DNA from: Clitopilus passeckerianus
Taxonomy: Eukaryota; Basidiomycota; Agaricomycetes; Agaricales; Entolomataceae
Direction of reading: 5' to 3'
Assembly (NCBI GenBank): GCA_944990035.1
Contig: CALYLX010000146.1
Span: 248,001-312,000, forward strand
DNA: 64,000 nucleotides
Part shown: piece by piece, positions 12,826 through 23,836 of the stretch
How the letters are laid out: the number at the start of each line of letters is the position of its first letter
Numbering within the stretch: the stretch's first letter is position 1
Notes under the pieces: generated by a model
What the model was told of the DNA's origin: nothing
The model's database searches: none
What the model saw: the letters and a program-made list of their open reading frames with translations, nothing else
Made by a program: the position numbers and the translations under genes

Positions 12826-13818
12826 TCAGTGGGCAACCTCGGTGAAACGCTTCTCAGCCTCTTTGAAGTTGACAACATTCCAAATAGCGTTAAGGTACTG
12901 TGAAGTGGAGAAGATCAGCTTCGGGAAGACAAATTGGTGGATGGATGGAACTTACGTCCGGCTTCACGTTCTTATATTGGAGATAGAAGGCCTGAGAGGA
13001 GGCGTTAGTTTAATGTCGTTCCGATTGAATCACATCATAAATGACGAACATGTTCCCAGATATCAACACCAATGATTGGGGTATGCGCTAAAGGCGTCAA
13101 TTCAGCTGGTGTAAGTTTCCCAATGCAATGGATGCTTACAGATGAGGGGATCCTGGTTCGCAGTAGTCACAATCTCGAGCCTCTTGAGTTCGGGGTTATA
13201 GCCCTGCAAAATATCCAATTAAAATTCAATTTGGACGGAAATGAAGACGCGATAACGTACAAGCCAGCCCCAGCCACTACCTTGGATGGCAGCAGTCTTA
13301 GCATTGAATGCCTTTTTGAATGCCTCAACTGAACCGAATTCACGTTCGATAGCAGATTTCAGAGGACCTGCGGAGAGCTTTCCACCATCACCATCGGCAG
13401 GAGCAAGGTTCTTCCAGAACAAGGAGTGGTTAATGTGACCTGAGGAGAAATAATTAGACTCTCAGCTGGTAGAAGTCCACCAAAACAAACGCACCGCCGC
13501 CGTTGAATTTTAGGGCCGGTTGCAGGCTAATCCTTTCTTTGGTTGATTCGGCCTTTGCAAAGGCTTCCTCAGCAGCGTTCAGACCATTGACATAAGTTTG
13601 ATGGTGCTTGGAATGATGCAATTCCATGATTTCTTTCGAGATATGGGGTTCGAGAGCCTAATATAAATCTTAGTGGGCTTTTCGGGTCAAAAATCAGAGA
13701 AACTTCGAACATTGTAAGCATAAGGCAGATCAGGCAGTGTGTGCAGAGAAGCTGCGGCTCGCGCAGCGTATGCACGAGCAATAGTAGGGCGGAGAGCAGT
13801 ACGAGCAACGGAGAACAT
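12826..13818 (-). CDS. SOD2: Superoxide dismutase [Mn], mitochondrial
   Basis: Converts superoxide to hydrogen peroxide and oxygen in the mitochondrial matrix. The N-terminus [20 protein letters not shown] is basic, hydroxylated and alanine-rich, a typical presequence, and is followed by the mature start LPDLPYAYN. Family motifs read in order across several short exons: [58 protein letters not shown], then [20 protein letters not shown] (the DxWEHAYY metal motif) and a C-terminus ending [11 protein letters not shown]. The metal ligands (His in ELHHSKH, His in HINHS, Asp and His in DIWEH) are present. Length is normal at about 220 residues. Mn rather than Fe specificity follows from eukaryotic mitochondrial family membership and is not proven by sequence alone. 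It is divergent from the CorA-like gene. Confidence 0.96.
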
Positions 13819-14228
13819 GGTTCAGGCTTGTAACGACACTCAGTTCACTTTCGACGTCATCTAGTCGGAACATTTATTTACACTTGTTGGTTTTGCTGAC
13901 TCATGCCCTATTCCGGCAATCAGGCTTTCAGCTGTCCACCTTTCCGGTTTTCTGTGACTTTCAACATGATTCTCCATGCTCTTCATGCGCTGAACCCGCA
14001 GGATTTCTAAGATTTTGGGCAAATAAGCTTCCTTGCAACGTTTCTGGTCCTAAAGTGGCCCTTGGAGTAAGAGATGGCAACCCTGCACGTTTCATCAGAC
14101 AGTTCTCCACCGCGGTGCTCGGGATTTCATTGCGGCACTTTCTTGAGCTTGGACACTGTGGCGCCGCAACAACAGCTGACGATGATCAATGGCTCTATAA
14201 GCTTTCGATTCTGTGTTCTTAATCCTTC
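13819..14228. other. Divergent promoter region, SOD2 / CorA-like gene
   Basis: 410 bases between two divergent starts. A 112-codon open frame (13884-14222) has no family features and abuts the next gene, so it is not called. No clear binding site was identified. Confidence 0.45.
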
Positions 14229-16415
14229 ATGACGGCACTTCTACCAACCTCCATGTCTGGAGAGCAATCTTCGCCAGTCGACGCTAGCAGGCTTAGGACT
14301 TTCATACAACGTCATATATTCTCCAAGGTCCCGACTGTTTTACCCCCAGAGACGCCCAGAGCAAGGCGTCATGCCATACCTTCTGGTGGGAGAACAAGAG
14401 CTTGCTTGCTCCTCCACCTGCTAATCTTACTTCCTCAGGACCTTGGCCATGGGTCGATTTCAACGATATCTATACAGAGAAATCGGCACCTTCGAGACAA
14501 GTCTCTCCGGTGACCGATCCTCGACAGGATTGGAAAGGCTACCCACAATCCTTGGTAAGTTCAGCATATTTTTACTTGGCTTTCCAGACCCTGAATAGAA
14601 TAAACCTCCTCAGTTTGCAAACTGGCAACCTTCGCACATCAAACGAAGCAAAATAGAGGAGGCAATCAAGTATCTTCCCAAGCAGTGCACAGTCCGATTC
14701 GTAGATATCTTGACCAGCGCTCCATTCGTACCGCGAGAAATTATTGTCAAGAATGGTCAAGAATCGGCTCTTTGGAAGGAAATGCACCAACCAAGACCCA
14801 AGGAATCCAGACTTAGAGCTGTGTTTCTGGATCGCCCAAGCGGCCCTGTGATGCAGATGCTTGGGACGAAGTAAGTTCATATAATGACTTTCATCGTTTA
14901 GGTGCTTATTCGAGAATATAGGTACAACGTAGAACCATTCTTCTGGTCCTCTTCCCTCAACCGGCTGCCGTCGAGATACCAAGAAGAGCACCGTGAAGAT
15001 ATTGGAGATCGTACGTTCGTTCACTAGGTTCGACTCCAGTCTTCTGACTCGGGCAGACATCACCATCACCTTGTTGTTTATGAGCGTCATCGAGAGCAGT
15101 GAGTTTCATGCTCCCGAGAACCAATGTATAGTCGAAAGTAATCGCCCTCCTTCCCCCTCACACATCCACAGGGAATACTAATTGGTATCAAGGAAGCGTT
15201 TTGCCAGTGAAAGATGACTGCTGTCCGTTCCTTCATTACCTACTGATCTACAATTACAATTCTGAAACTTCCGCAATAGCCCGTGGCCTCGTCCAAGAAC
15301 TCCTCGCAGTGCACCTTATCCGCAATAACCACATTGGCAATACTATCATTTCATTCCACCCCAACAATTCGCGGTCGACCTCGGCAAAGCATCTTCAATC
15401 GAGAATCGTCGATGCTGGTCACTCTGTCTACTGGACGGATATCTTGGAAAATACCAAAGACCCTACGTTCATTCTCCTGATATACATGTGGTATGCCATC
15501 TATGCGTGGGATCAAGCCCTCGAAGAGTTGTATATCTACATAAGCTCCCTGGTTCGTAGCTGTCTACTCTTCTGAACTAACAAGGAGGCTAACAATAAAT
15601 CTCACAGGAAGAACGTGTCACCGAAAAATTCGACACGAAACCAACAAAAATCCTGCACAACATCCACGCTCACCTCCTCAGCTATCAATCCCTCCTCCGC
15701 GACTTCACAGAGTCCATCCACTTCATCCTCGACAACCCCAACCCGGCACAAGACTTTGGTGAAGGCGAGCGAAAGAGGTTGCGCAAGGAATGCAGGCATC
15801 TGCATTCGGAGATTGAGAGGTTGGAAATGGGGAGGCAGAATTATCAGGAGAGGTTGAAGAATGCGATGAATATGCTCTTCAGCACTGTGAATATTAATGA
15901 TAGCAACCAGATGAGGAGGCTTACGCAGGTTGCTGTAAGGGATAGGCATGTTAAAAGATCTCCACTATTATTGGCCTACTTATACGACTACTCTCTTCCA
16001 GTCGCGCCATGAAACAGGTTTCCATCTTGACTATGATATTCCTACCCGCATCCTTCGCAGCTGTAAGTAGTACAAGAAGTTGTCAGTCTGTCACTCACTG
16101 ACCTTCCCCCCCGGACAGTCTGCCTTCGGAATGAACATTAGCATTCTTACCAATGACGGGCGAGGCACCCTGGCACATTATGTCGAGACTGCCATTCCTC
16201 TTACCGTCCTCACCATTTGGGTCATCGTTGCTTCCCAAACGGATGCACCTGGCAGTAGCATTCACTCTCGGGGGTGGCAGAGGTTAGCCTGGCCGTACAA
16301 TTTCGCGCGTCGCGTGATCTTGGGAAGGCGACAAGCACAGTTGACTAGCAGTGCCCCTAGCATGGTGGACCTCGAGACACAACTGGAAGGTGAGGAAGCG
16401 CTTCGAAAGGAGTGA
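14229..16415 (+). CDS. CorA-like Mg2+/divalent cation transporter
   Basis: Membrane protein of the CorA metal-ion transporter superfamily, probably moving Mg2+ at the plasma or an internal membrane. Exon 1 (MTALLPTSMSGEQ...) joins the next exon through a 53-nt intron (gtggga...ctgctaatcttacttcctcag) with a good branch site, giving PSGPWPWVDFNDIYTEKSAP. Later exons give FANWQPSHIKRSKIEEAIKY, YNVEPFFWSSSLNRLPSRYQ, SVYWTDILENTKDPTF, a long helical stalk (EERVTEKFDTKPTKILHNIH, RLRKECRHLHSEIERLEMG), then two C-terminal membrane helices. The first ends in SAFGMNI, the CorA GMN signature with Phe where YGMN is usual; the second is IPLTVLTIWVIVAS. Cytosolic C-terminus ends EEALRKE. Family is secure; exact substrate is inferred. 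Confidence 0.88.
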
Positions 16416-16582
16416 GCCTAGCGGCAAATTAAGAAATTGAATACTTGTAGAAGTCTTCATGTTGCATTATATTATGGTGATCTATAATGTACATGAATAG
16501 CTGACACAGAGATTATTGCTCAGAGATTGTCAAGGAGAGTATGCGATATAGTATGATGGAAAGGGGGATATATGCGTTACAA

Positions 16583-17464
16583 TTAAGGGAAGGGGACATC
16601 GCCAAAGATCCTCTTCGCTGCGTCTCCTGGCTTGTACGGAGGCATAAGTGTCTTGGGCATGGTCGACACCATAAAATGGGCGACCATATCCTCTCGAAGC
16701 TTCGAGAAAGGCTCTTTTGGCCCCGGCTCAGCCTTGGCCAAGTTTAAACTTGGGAAACGACATCAGCATAGATTGCATATGAGAGTTTACAAGGCAATCT
16801 TACCTGATTTCCCACTCGTTGATACCTTGAGCCATGAGATAAGCCGTAAGCGCAAACATTTCATGAGTCCATGTCATTGCTGGGCCCTCGTCATCGTTGG
16901 AAATTGCGAGTCCCACAGAGACTTCCAGGACGCGTTCAGCTTCCTCGTCCGAGCTCGTGAGAGGCTGAAGTCCTGCTTTCTTGGCGATTGAACCGAGGGT
17001 GGGTGTCGTGGTCAAGAGAGGAAGGATTATCTACAACGGCGAGGTCAATTCCGCCGAATGAGAAAGAAGATGCGAGAACATACCCAGTGCATAGGTACTT
17101 GATCGAAATCGTTAGGCATATACGCCTTTGCCGCCTTGAGTAGAAAATCTTTCCCAGACTTGCGCAGACGGCCAAAACGCTTTGGGTTCTTTATGAGGAT
17201 CTTTTGCCAGTTGGCGCCCTTGGCGGATATGGGAGGCTTTTTTATAGGAAAATCAGGCTTGGATAGTAAGTCGATGAATCTGTATTGAGCCCAGTGGCCT
17301 TCTGTCATGCCTCGCTCGCGGAACAGGCGAAGTGAAAAGCGAAATGCTCTGGTGGCATAGGCTTCGATTGAGGGAGCATTTTGAAAGGCATCTTGAAGGG
17401 CGTTGGTTGGTCGTAGAAAGGTTGGTTGAGTATATGCATCCCAGAGAGCCGAAATCATAGTCAT
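16583..17464 (-). CDS. Conserved-looking hypothetical protein
   Basis: Not recognised. The first exon reads MTMISALWDAYTQPTFLRPT and continues with a basic stretch (KKPPISAKGANWQKILIKNP) to MPNDFDQVPMHW. After an intron it reads LTTTPTLGSIAKKAGLQPLT and EMFALTAYLMAQGINEWEIR. A last exon reads LAKAEPGPKEPFSKLREDMV and ends AKRIFGDVPFP. The total is about 240 residues, with no signal peptide, obvious membrane span or known motif. Coherent splicing across three exons and an orderly amino-acid make-up support a real gene. It is divergent from the isocitrate dehydrogenase gene. Confidence 0.6.
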
Positions 17465-18098
17465 CCAGAGTTTGTGTCTGTATCATCTACAAGGCTTTGG
17501 CTTTATTCACAGTGTCTATCGACAGTACATTCCGCCAGAGCCATGATATTAAGGTGTTCGCGAGGCATTGAAGCGAGTATCTTGCACAGTGAAAGTAATA
17601 TAACCGCCTAGACTGTCAAGATAAGAGGCTTATCAGGAGCAAGATTGGGCTTCATGATTGGTTTCTCCGTATCATGGGCTGACTGGCGTGTCACTAAAAG
17701 CCTACAGGCGCCCTCGGAGCACTTCTGGTTGATCGTCTCAACGTTCACGAACGCTGTCTAGATCAAGTTCCAGAGGTGCAAGTTGACTGTCAAGTTGTTG
17801 AGTACGGCCATCAGCCTAGCCTCTAGGTGCTTTATGTAAATGAATAGCGCCACCATATGCCTCCTTCATCAGAAGCGTGCTGCTGCGTGATGATATCGGT
17901 AGAACCCTTCCTTGCTGTATACGTCGATGTGGACGATGGAAAGGTCGTTGGCAGGTGGCATTGCGGTCCTCATGATCGGTCCCTTGCTCCTTTGAGTCAG
18001 AGTCGGCTAAGACGGCTGCTATAATTCCCCTGTGATGTCGTTTGGTTCAACCGTCCTTCACCGCCTTCCTGTTCCACCAATAACCACGTTACCCAGCG
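17465..18098. other. Divergent promoter region upstream of IDP
   Basis: 634 bases between two divergent starts. Just upstream of the IDP start, near 18074-18081, an inverted CCAAT element (caccaataacc) is visible on the plus strand. No coding feature was seen. Confidence 0.4.
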
Positions 18099-19924
18099 AT
18101 GCTGTTGGCCTACACTCGCAGCTCCAGGTTCCTATGCAGCCGTGCTACTCGGGGAGCACTGAGCTATCCCTCAATCCGACCATTCTCGGTCAGTTACTCA
18201 AGGCAACGTAAGTGTCATTTTTCACGAGACATCTGCTATCAACAGACGGAGTTCCGAGCGTGTCATACCGGGACTGTTTTGCCCCAACATCTTTCACAAC
18301 GTTTTCCAACTTGAGATTGACCTTATCTTAGAGATGAGCCAGAAGATCACCGTAAAGAACCCCGTTGTGGAACTCGATGGGGATGAAATGACCAGAATCA
18401 TCTGGAAGAAGATTCGGGAGGAGGTAAATCATCGCTTTCACCGTTTTGATAGAAATTCTGACCAGATTGGCAGCTCATTCTTCCCTACCTACAATTGGAT
18501 ATCAAATACTACGACCTAGGCCTCGAGTATCGTGATCAGGTGCGTTTCAACCGCACCTTTCACGAGCGATACTTGACTCGGGGAATTTGACCAGACCAAC
18601 GATAACGTTACCGTTGAAGCTGCCAATGCCATCCTTGAACACAAAGTTGGTATCAAATGTGCTACTATCACCCCCGACGAGGCTCGTGTCGAAGAGTTCA
18701 AGTTGAAGGAAATGTGGAAGAGTCCAAACGGAACGGTTAGAATCTACCCCCATCAACTCCCACAATATCTGATTGTGAGGTTTCTCCATAGATCCGTAAC
18801 ATTCTCGGAGGCACTGTCTTCCGTGAGCCCATTATCCTGGAAAAGATCCCCAAGCCAATTCCTGGCTGGGTGAAGCCTATCGTTATTGGTCGCCATGCTT
18901 TTGGTGATCAGTACCGTTCCACAGACTTCCTTGCTCCGGGACCTGGCAAGCTTCAGCTTGTCTACACACCTGCAGATGGCTCTGCAGCCACCACTCTCAA
19001 TGTCTATGATTTCAAGGGCAAGGGTGTTGCCATGAGCATGTATAACACCGATGAGGTTTGGAAACCGTTTACTTATGGTGATTACCCCTCTGACATGGCT
19101 GTTGCTTGTAGTCCATCACTGGTTTCGCCCATTCCTCCTTCAAAATGGGTCTTGCAAAGAAGATGCCCCTCTTCATGTCAACAAAGAATACCATCATGAA
19201 GAAATACGATGGCCGATTCAAGGACATCTTCCAAGAGATCTACGAATCAACTTATAAGACTCAGTTCGAGGCCGCTGGTATCTACTACGAGCACCGTCTC
19301 ATCGATGACATGGTCGCACAAGCTGTCAAGTCCTCAGGAGGCTTTGTCTGGGCTTGCAAGAACTATGATGGTGATGTTCAGAGTGATATTCTCGCCCAAG
19401 GTTTCGGGAGCCTGGGTATGATGACTAGTGAACTCATCACACCTGATGGTCAGGTCATTGAGAGTGAGGCTGCTCATGGTATGTGCCATTTTCTGCACTT
19501 CAAATTCATAAATCGCTAAATTGGGGCATGTTCTTAGGCACCGTTACTCGCCATTACCGAGAATGGCAGAAGGGCAATGAGACTTCCACAAACCCTGTTG
19601 CCTCCATCTTCGCTTGGACTCGTGGTCTCTTGCACCGTGCCAAGCTCGATCAAAACGATGCTCTCCGTGAATGGTGTGTCGACCTCGAGACTGCTTGCGT
19701 TGAGGTCATCGACAAGGATGGAATCATGACCAAAGATCTTGCCCTTGCTATTCATGGAAAGAACATGAAGAGGGAGCACTGGGTCATCACGGATGTTTAT
19801 ATGGACGCTGTTAAGGTGGGATTCTTCCTGATTTCTGAGCCTTGAACACAACTCTAACGCCTCCTTACAGGCCAAGCTCGCTGAGAAGATAGCAGCAAGG
19901 GAGGCAGCGACCTCTAACCAATAA
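18099..19924 (+). CDS. IDP1: Isocitrate dehydrogenase [NADP+], mitochondrial precursor
   Basis: Oxidatively decarboxylates isocitrate to 2-oxoglutarate and makes NADPH. Exon 1 encodes a basic, Ser/Arg-rich presequence ([20 protein letters not shown]). Exon 2 begins right at a second Met, [20 protein letters not shown], which is the usual start of the cytosolic enzyme. Order of motifs: [91 protein letters not shown], the signature region [40 protein letters not shown]. The C-terminus ends REAATSNQ, with no peroxisomal SKL. Introns are short and splice in frame, including gtttgg...gtag near 19055-19110. Length about 450 residues is normal for the eukaryotic homodimeric NADP enzyme. Confidence 0.96.
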
Positions 19925-20278
19925 AGGGATCATGCTTCCAAGACATCGTGCTGTACATAATGTACTCTATACAGCAGCTATTTTATTGGATGTTGTATTC
20001 TTGCTGTAGCCTGTAATTTTCTGTATAAACGCATTTGTTGTATAACAAACCACACGAACGCTCTCAGGCTTTGCTCCGAGCTTTAGATCCAGGTCCGATT
20101 GGACGCGTCGCGGTCACGTGATCTTGTTGATTGGAGACGCGACGGTTCTGTCGCGTGAACAGCGCCATCATACTCACCTCCACCGACTCTTGCTAGCTCG
20201 TCGCCGCCACCAACAACGACGACTGGACTCAGTCAACATATATGCTACATATAAGACAAGCCTATAAACACATAAATT
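19925..20278. other. Intergenic region between IDP and the SAP-domain gene
   Basis: 354 bases. The left part is the IDP 3' flank, with an AT-rich run near 19970-20045. The right part is the promoter of the SAP-domain gene and holds the GC-rich motif cluster listed separately. Confidence 0.5.
20103..20156. promoter_or_regulatory. Cluster of MluI cell-cycle-box motifs plus an E-box
   Basis: Seen: ACGCGT at 20103-20108, TCACGTGA (E-box palindrome) at 20114-20121, ACGCGA at 20137-20142, and TCGCGT (reverse complement of ACGCGA) at 20151-20156. GATTGG (inverted CCAAT) occurs at 20097 and 20129. In fungi the MBF complex binds ACGCGT/ACGCGA in G1/S genes. The cluster sits 120-175 bases before the start of a gene that looks mitotic, so cell-cycle control is a reasonable inference. 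Confidence 0.5.
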
Positions 20279-23200
20279 ATGTCAGAAACGACTGATATCC
20301 TGTTTAACCACCCTGCATTACATTCTCTCAAACGGGATCAACTTGTCAAACTCTGTAAAATCCATTCTATCAAGGCTAATGGCAAGAACAGCGAACTCAT
20401 TGAAAAGCTCAAGAAACACGCTGAAACTCTGCCTCGAGACTCGCCTTTGAGCGTAGCTGCTCGCAGTGAACCCGGCGGCGTTGCACAAGGAGGGAAGACG
20501 ACGACGATACGCCTATGGACGACGGTACAACAACTGGGTCTCAACTATCAGGAAGTCATTGGGGCTTTCAGGCAGCAAGGCCAAGTGAACAATGGGAGGT
20601 GGTCATGGATGCCATCGAAGAAATGATTGAAGAAAACGCTGCGGACTCTGGTACCATGTCTTCTCAAAAGACTGCGACAACCGAGTGCAGTGAGTTTGGA
20701 ACTGGTTTCTCAAAATGTAAGCTCTTATTGTCTGGTTTCTCTCCTCGGCCATGTTGCTAATTATTAATTTCCAATTCCTCTTAGCTTCTAGCGTTACTTC
20801 ATCCATCAAATCCATAGCTTCTTCGCTTGGTTTTAAACGAGGACCTTTTGGAGGCTCATCGACTTTTTCCTCCACCTCTTCATTCCCCACATCAGTCTCG
20901 TCTTCCGAGACCGTGATTGAACCTTTGGAAGAGCCAACCAAAAAGGCGACCAATGAACCAACGGGCAAAATGATGACTCCTTCGATAACAAGTTTCCCAG
21001 TCTCGGACATGGGAGAGGTATATGAACCGCTACCTGGTCAATCTCTGCGTACGGGTGTTCCTGCGCCACCCAATGCTCGCCTGAGCTTGGGCCTGAACGC
21101 CAAAACTGTGCAACAGGACCAACCTACGACAACTATCCGCCTTATCTCCAAGCCATATGCCAAACAGGTTCCACAGACACCTCAGCTTAAACCGTTCAAG
21201 ACGGCTTTTGAATTGGAGGTCGGAAGTCCTCATGGAAATGGATTCGGAGGCACAACCTTGTGGCCTAACGAAGAAAAGAGTATATACCCGGCCCTTCCCC
21301 TCGAGACACCCATGGTGTTCCCGATGGCGTCGATGGGTTCTGTAGCAAAGACCCTGGCTGAAGACACTGCAGCCATGCCTGGCAGTCTCGACCGGCTTCC
21401 AAATCCCCATTCACCCGAACGAGACCCTTCGTTGAACCTGCCAAACCCTCACTCAGAACCCAGTACACCAACCAGGATTCCCGCCGCTCCATCCCCATCT
21501 ACCTCACTGTCCGCTAAGCCCGCCTTTGTCTTCGGTTCTCCTCTCCCACAACATAACGTCACCAATGATCAGTTCAAGAAGACTGCTGCCAGCGTATTGG
21601 AGGAAATGAATAAACGGTTGCAACAAGATGGTGTGAACGAAGTCGAAGTTAGAATCCTGGGCAGGCTCCAAGCGGGCGCTCATGCCAATGGCGTTGACTC
21701 ACTGCCGAAAAACCAACGGCAGTCTGTCTACCAAGAATGGACATGGTATCAAGGAGAAATTCGACAAGCAACATGCCGCCGAGTTTGCCAAAATGGAGGG
21801 TATTGATGCGGTGGTAAGGAGGAAAGCATCTGTCGTATCTACACAAAGCCGCAGGTCCTCCGTCAGTGTTAGCCATGGCGCTGGCAGAGATCGCTTTGGC
21901 AGGCGTACTGGAAGCAATGTCGGACGCGTCAGCACGACCTCGAGGGTTACCAGCACCAGCAGCAAGCGAAGCAGGGTCATTCCTGGGGCGTTTGATGTGG
22001 AAGACGACGACGACGATATTGAAGAGGAGAATGCATCCGATATACAAACCGCGACCGAGGTTACAGCTCAGAACACAGGAAATAGTGGCGAAACTCTGGT
22101 AGAGTCGGAGAAGACGGAGGCAGAAATCGAACAGGAGAAACGACAGAAGGAGAAGGAAGTAATCCGACGCAAGCTTGAAATGAACAAAGCTAGGAGGCGA
22201 AGTAGCGTCGCAGCCGGAAGGGTCAGTGTTGGAAGGGGAGGCGTTCTGCGTAGGCTCTTATCCTTTGATTGCTGAAGCTATCGCACTGACTTTCCTTTTA
22301 CAGTCAAACCTCAGGCTCAGCCTAAGCCTCGCTTTGGATTCCTCTCTTCTGCAAAGAACCTGGTGAAGAGTGTCTGGGATAAAGGAAAGAAATTGACCAA
22401 CACTCCCAAAGCCAACAAGGTCGCACCTGCATTCTCCAAGCCACCGATACCTCTGCAAAGGAAGGCATCAACTACAGGCAGCATTGTTGGCAAGCGAGCT
22501 TCATCTTCCGTAGCGGCGAATCATCCAAAGCCCTCCATTTCCAACGAGAAACCCCAAGAGGTGAAAAGGGCGTATAGCACGGCGACAAGCGCGACTGCTA
22601 CATCTACTCTGAAGACTCGAACCGCAAGCTCATCATTCGTCCCATCGAGGAATGGTCCCACCAAAACTCAGGAGAGTAGGGAAGGCTCCATCCAACCTCA
22701 AGACACGGGGCCTTCCGTCGAACCCGCCACTCCTACACCTACTACGACACGTCCACCGGTGCCGGCTTCCGTGCAAAGCAACTCCTCCGTTGGCAGCAGG
22801 GTTGTCACTACGGCTACCACAAGGAAACCCTCTGGGGGCAAGATCTCTGCATTGGCTGCAAGGACGAGCGGGGGTTCCATGTCTTCCATCAGACCACGAG
22901 CTAGAATGGCCTCTGCGTCTTCATCCTCGTCAAGGTTGTTGGCCCCGACAGCCAGCTCTCTTGCTAGAGCAGCAGCAACACGTCAATCCATGCCAACCAA
23001 CATCACTTCTCCAAGAGCCAATGAAGCTGGAGCCCTCATCCCCATTACCAACGCGGATGGTGTGACCTCCCCGCGGCCTGGCGGAATATTCAGCAAGCCA
23101 CTCACGGGTCCATCGACGGGCATCTCGAAATTGCAACCCAGAGTAGCATCAGGATCATCTACCGCCACGGGCCTAAGCCGCAACACCAGCGTTGCTTCAA

Positions 23201-23601
23201 AGGCCAGCACCGCCAGCACAGATTCAAAGCGATCGATTGCCAGAAAGCCCAGAATCTCAAGGTCGAAGGTCATTGCCAAACTAGCCTCCCAACGTGCGGG
23301 TGCTGCCGAAGATACATTGTCGAACTCCGGTATTAATACATCCAGCAAGCCTAAGGTTGCAGGCACACCACGTACCTCGAAGACTGCAGCCCGGACGAGG
23401 TCTAGTCTGGGTGCGCAGGCGAAACGGTCAAGCTTTGCTGGCGTTGCTGGTGGAAAGAAGGCGGCCGCAGCTGAGGCTGTCATGCTCAGTGCGAAGAAGA
23501 GGTTCAGGCAGAGCGAGTATTATGCCAAGAGGGCAAGCAGCAAGCCGGAACAGCCTATGGATCTCGGACAAGCAGAGGGGATGGACGTAGATGATGAGTG
23601 A
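20279..23601 (+). CDS. SAP-domain, Ser/Lys-rich protein resembling NuSAP
   Basis: The N-terminal 40 residues form a SAP motif (HPALHSLKRDQLVKLCKIHS, then NSELIEKLKKHAE), which typically binds DNA. An acidic region follows (DDDDTPMDD, QWEVVMDAIEEMIEENAADS), then a long disordered Ser/Pro region. Next comes KFDKQHAAEFAKMEGID, which resembles the conserved lysine-rich 'FKxMESID' block of animal nucleolar and spindle-associated protein. A charged helix follows (EKTEAEIEQEKRQKEKEVIR), then after an intron a very basic Ser/Arg/Lys-rich tail (FGFLSSAKNLVKSVWDKGKK) ending MDVDDE. The layout of SAP, ME(S/G)ID block and basic tail matches NuSAP-type microtubule- and chromatin-binding proteins, but the match is by eye. 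The frame slips by one base near 20490-20496 and in the A5 run at 21708-21712; both look like indels. Introns lie near 20717-20785 and 22225-22305. Confidence 0.72.
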
Positions 23602-23836
23602 ATCATTCCGAAGGACAATCGTGTTTTGCTTTCTAGAAATGCAACTTGTGTATAAATAGCCGTCAGCTGGGTACACTGGCTGTATCATCTTGTAGTCTCC
23701 GATATTTGCGCTCGTACTTGTATCTTATATTTCTTGACAATTCATACCTTATTTTCCTCTAAATGCAGACAAGGCAGTAAGGAAGTCTACGCAAGATCGA
23801 CATATATTGCACTGTTCCTATTTTTATGATCTCGAT

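Noticed and set aside
13884..14222. 112-codon plus-strand frame before the CorA-like gene
   Set aside because: No motif, ends seven bases before the transporter start, and sits where the SOD2/CorA promoter should be.
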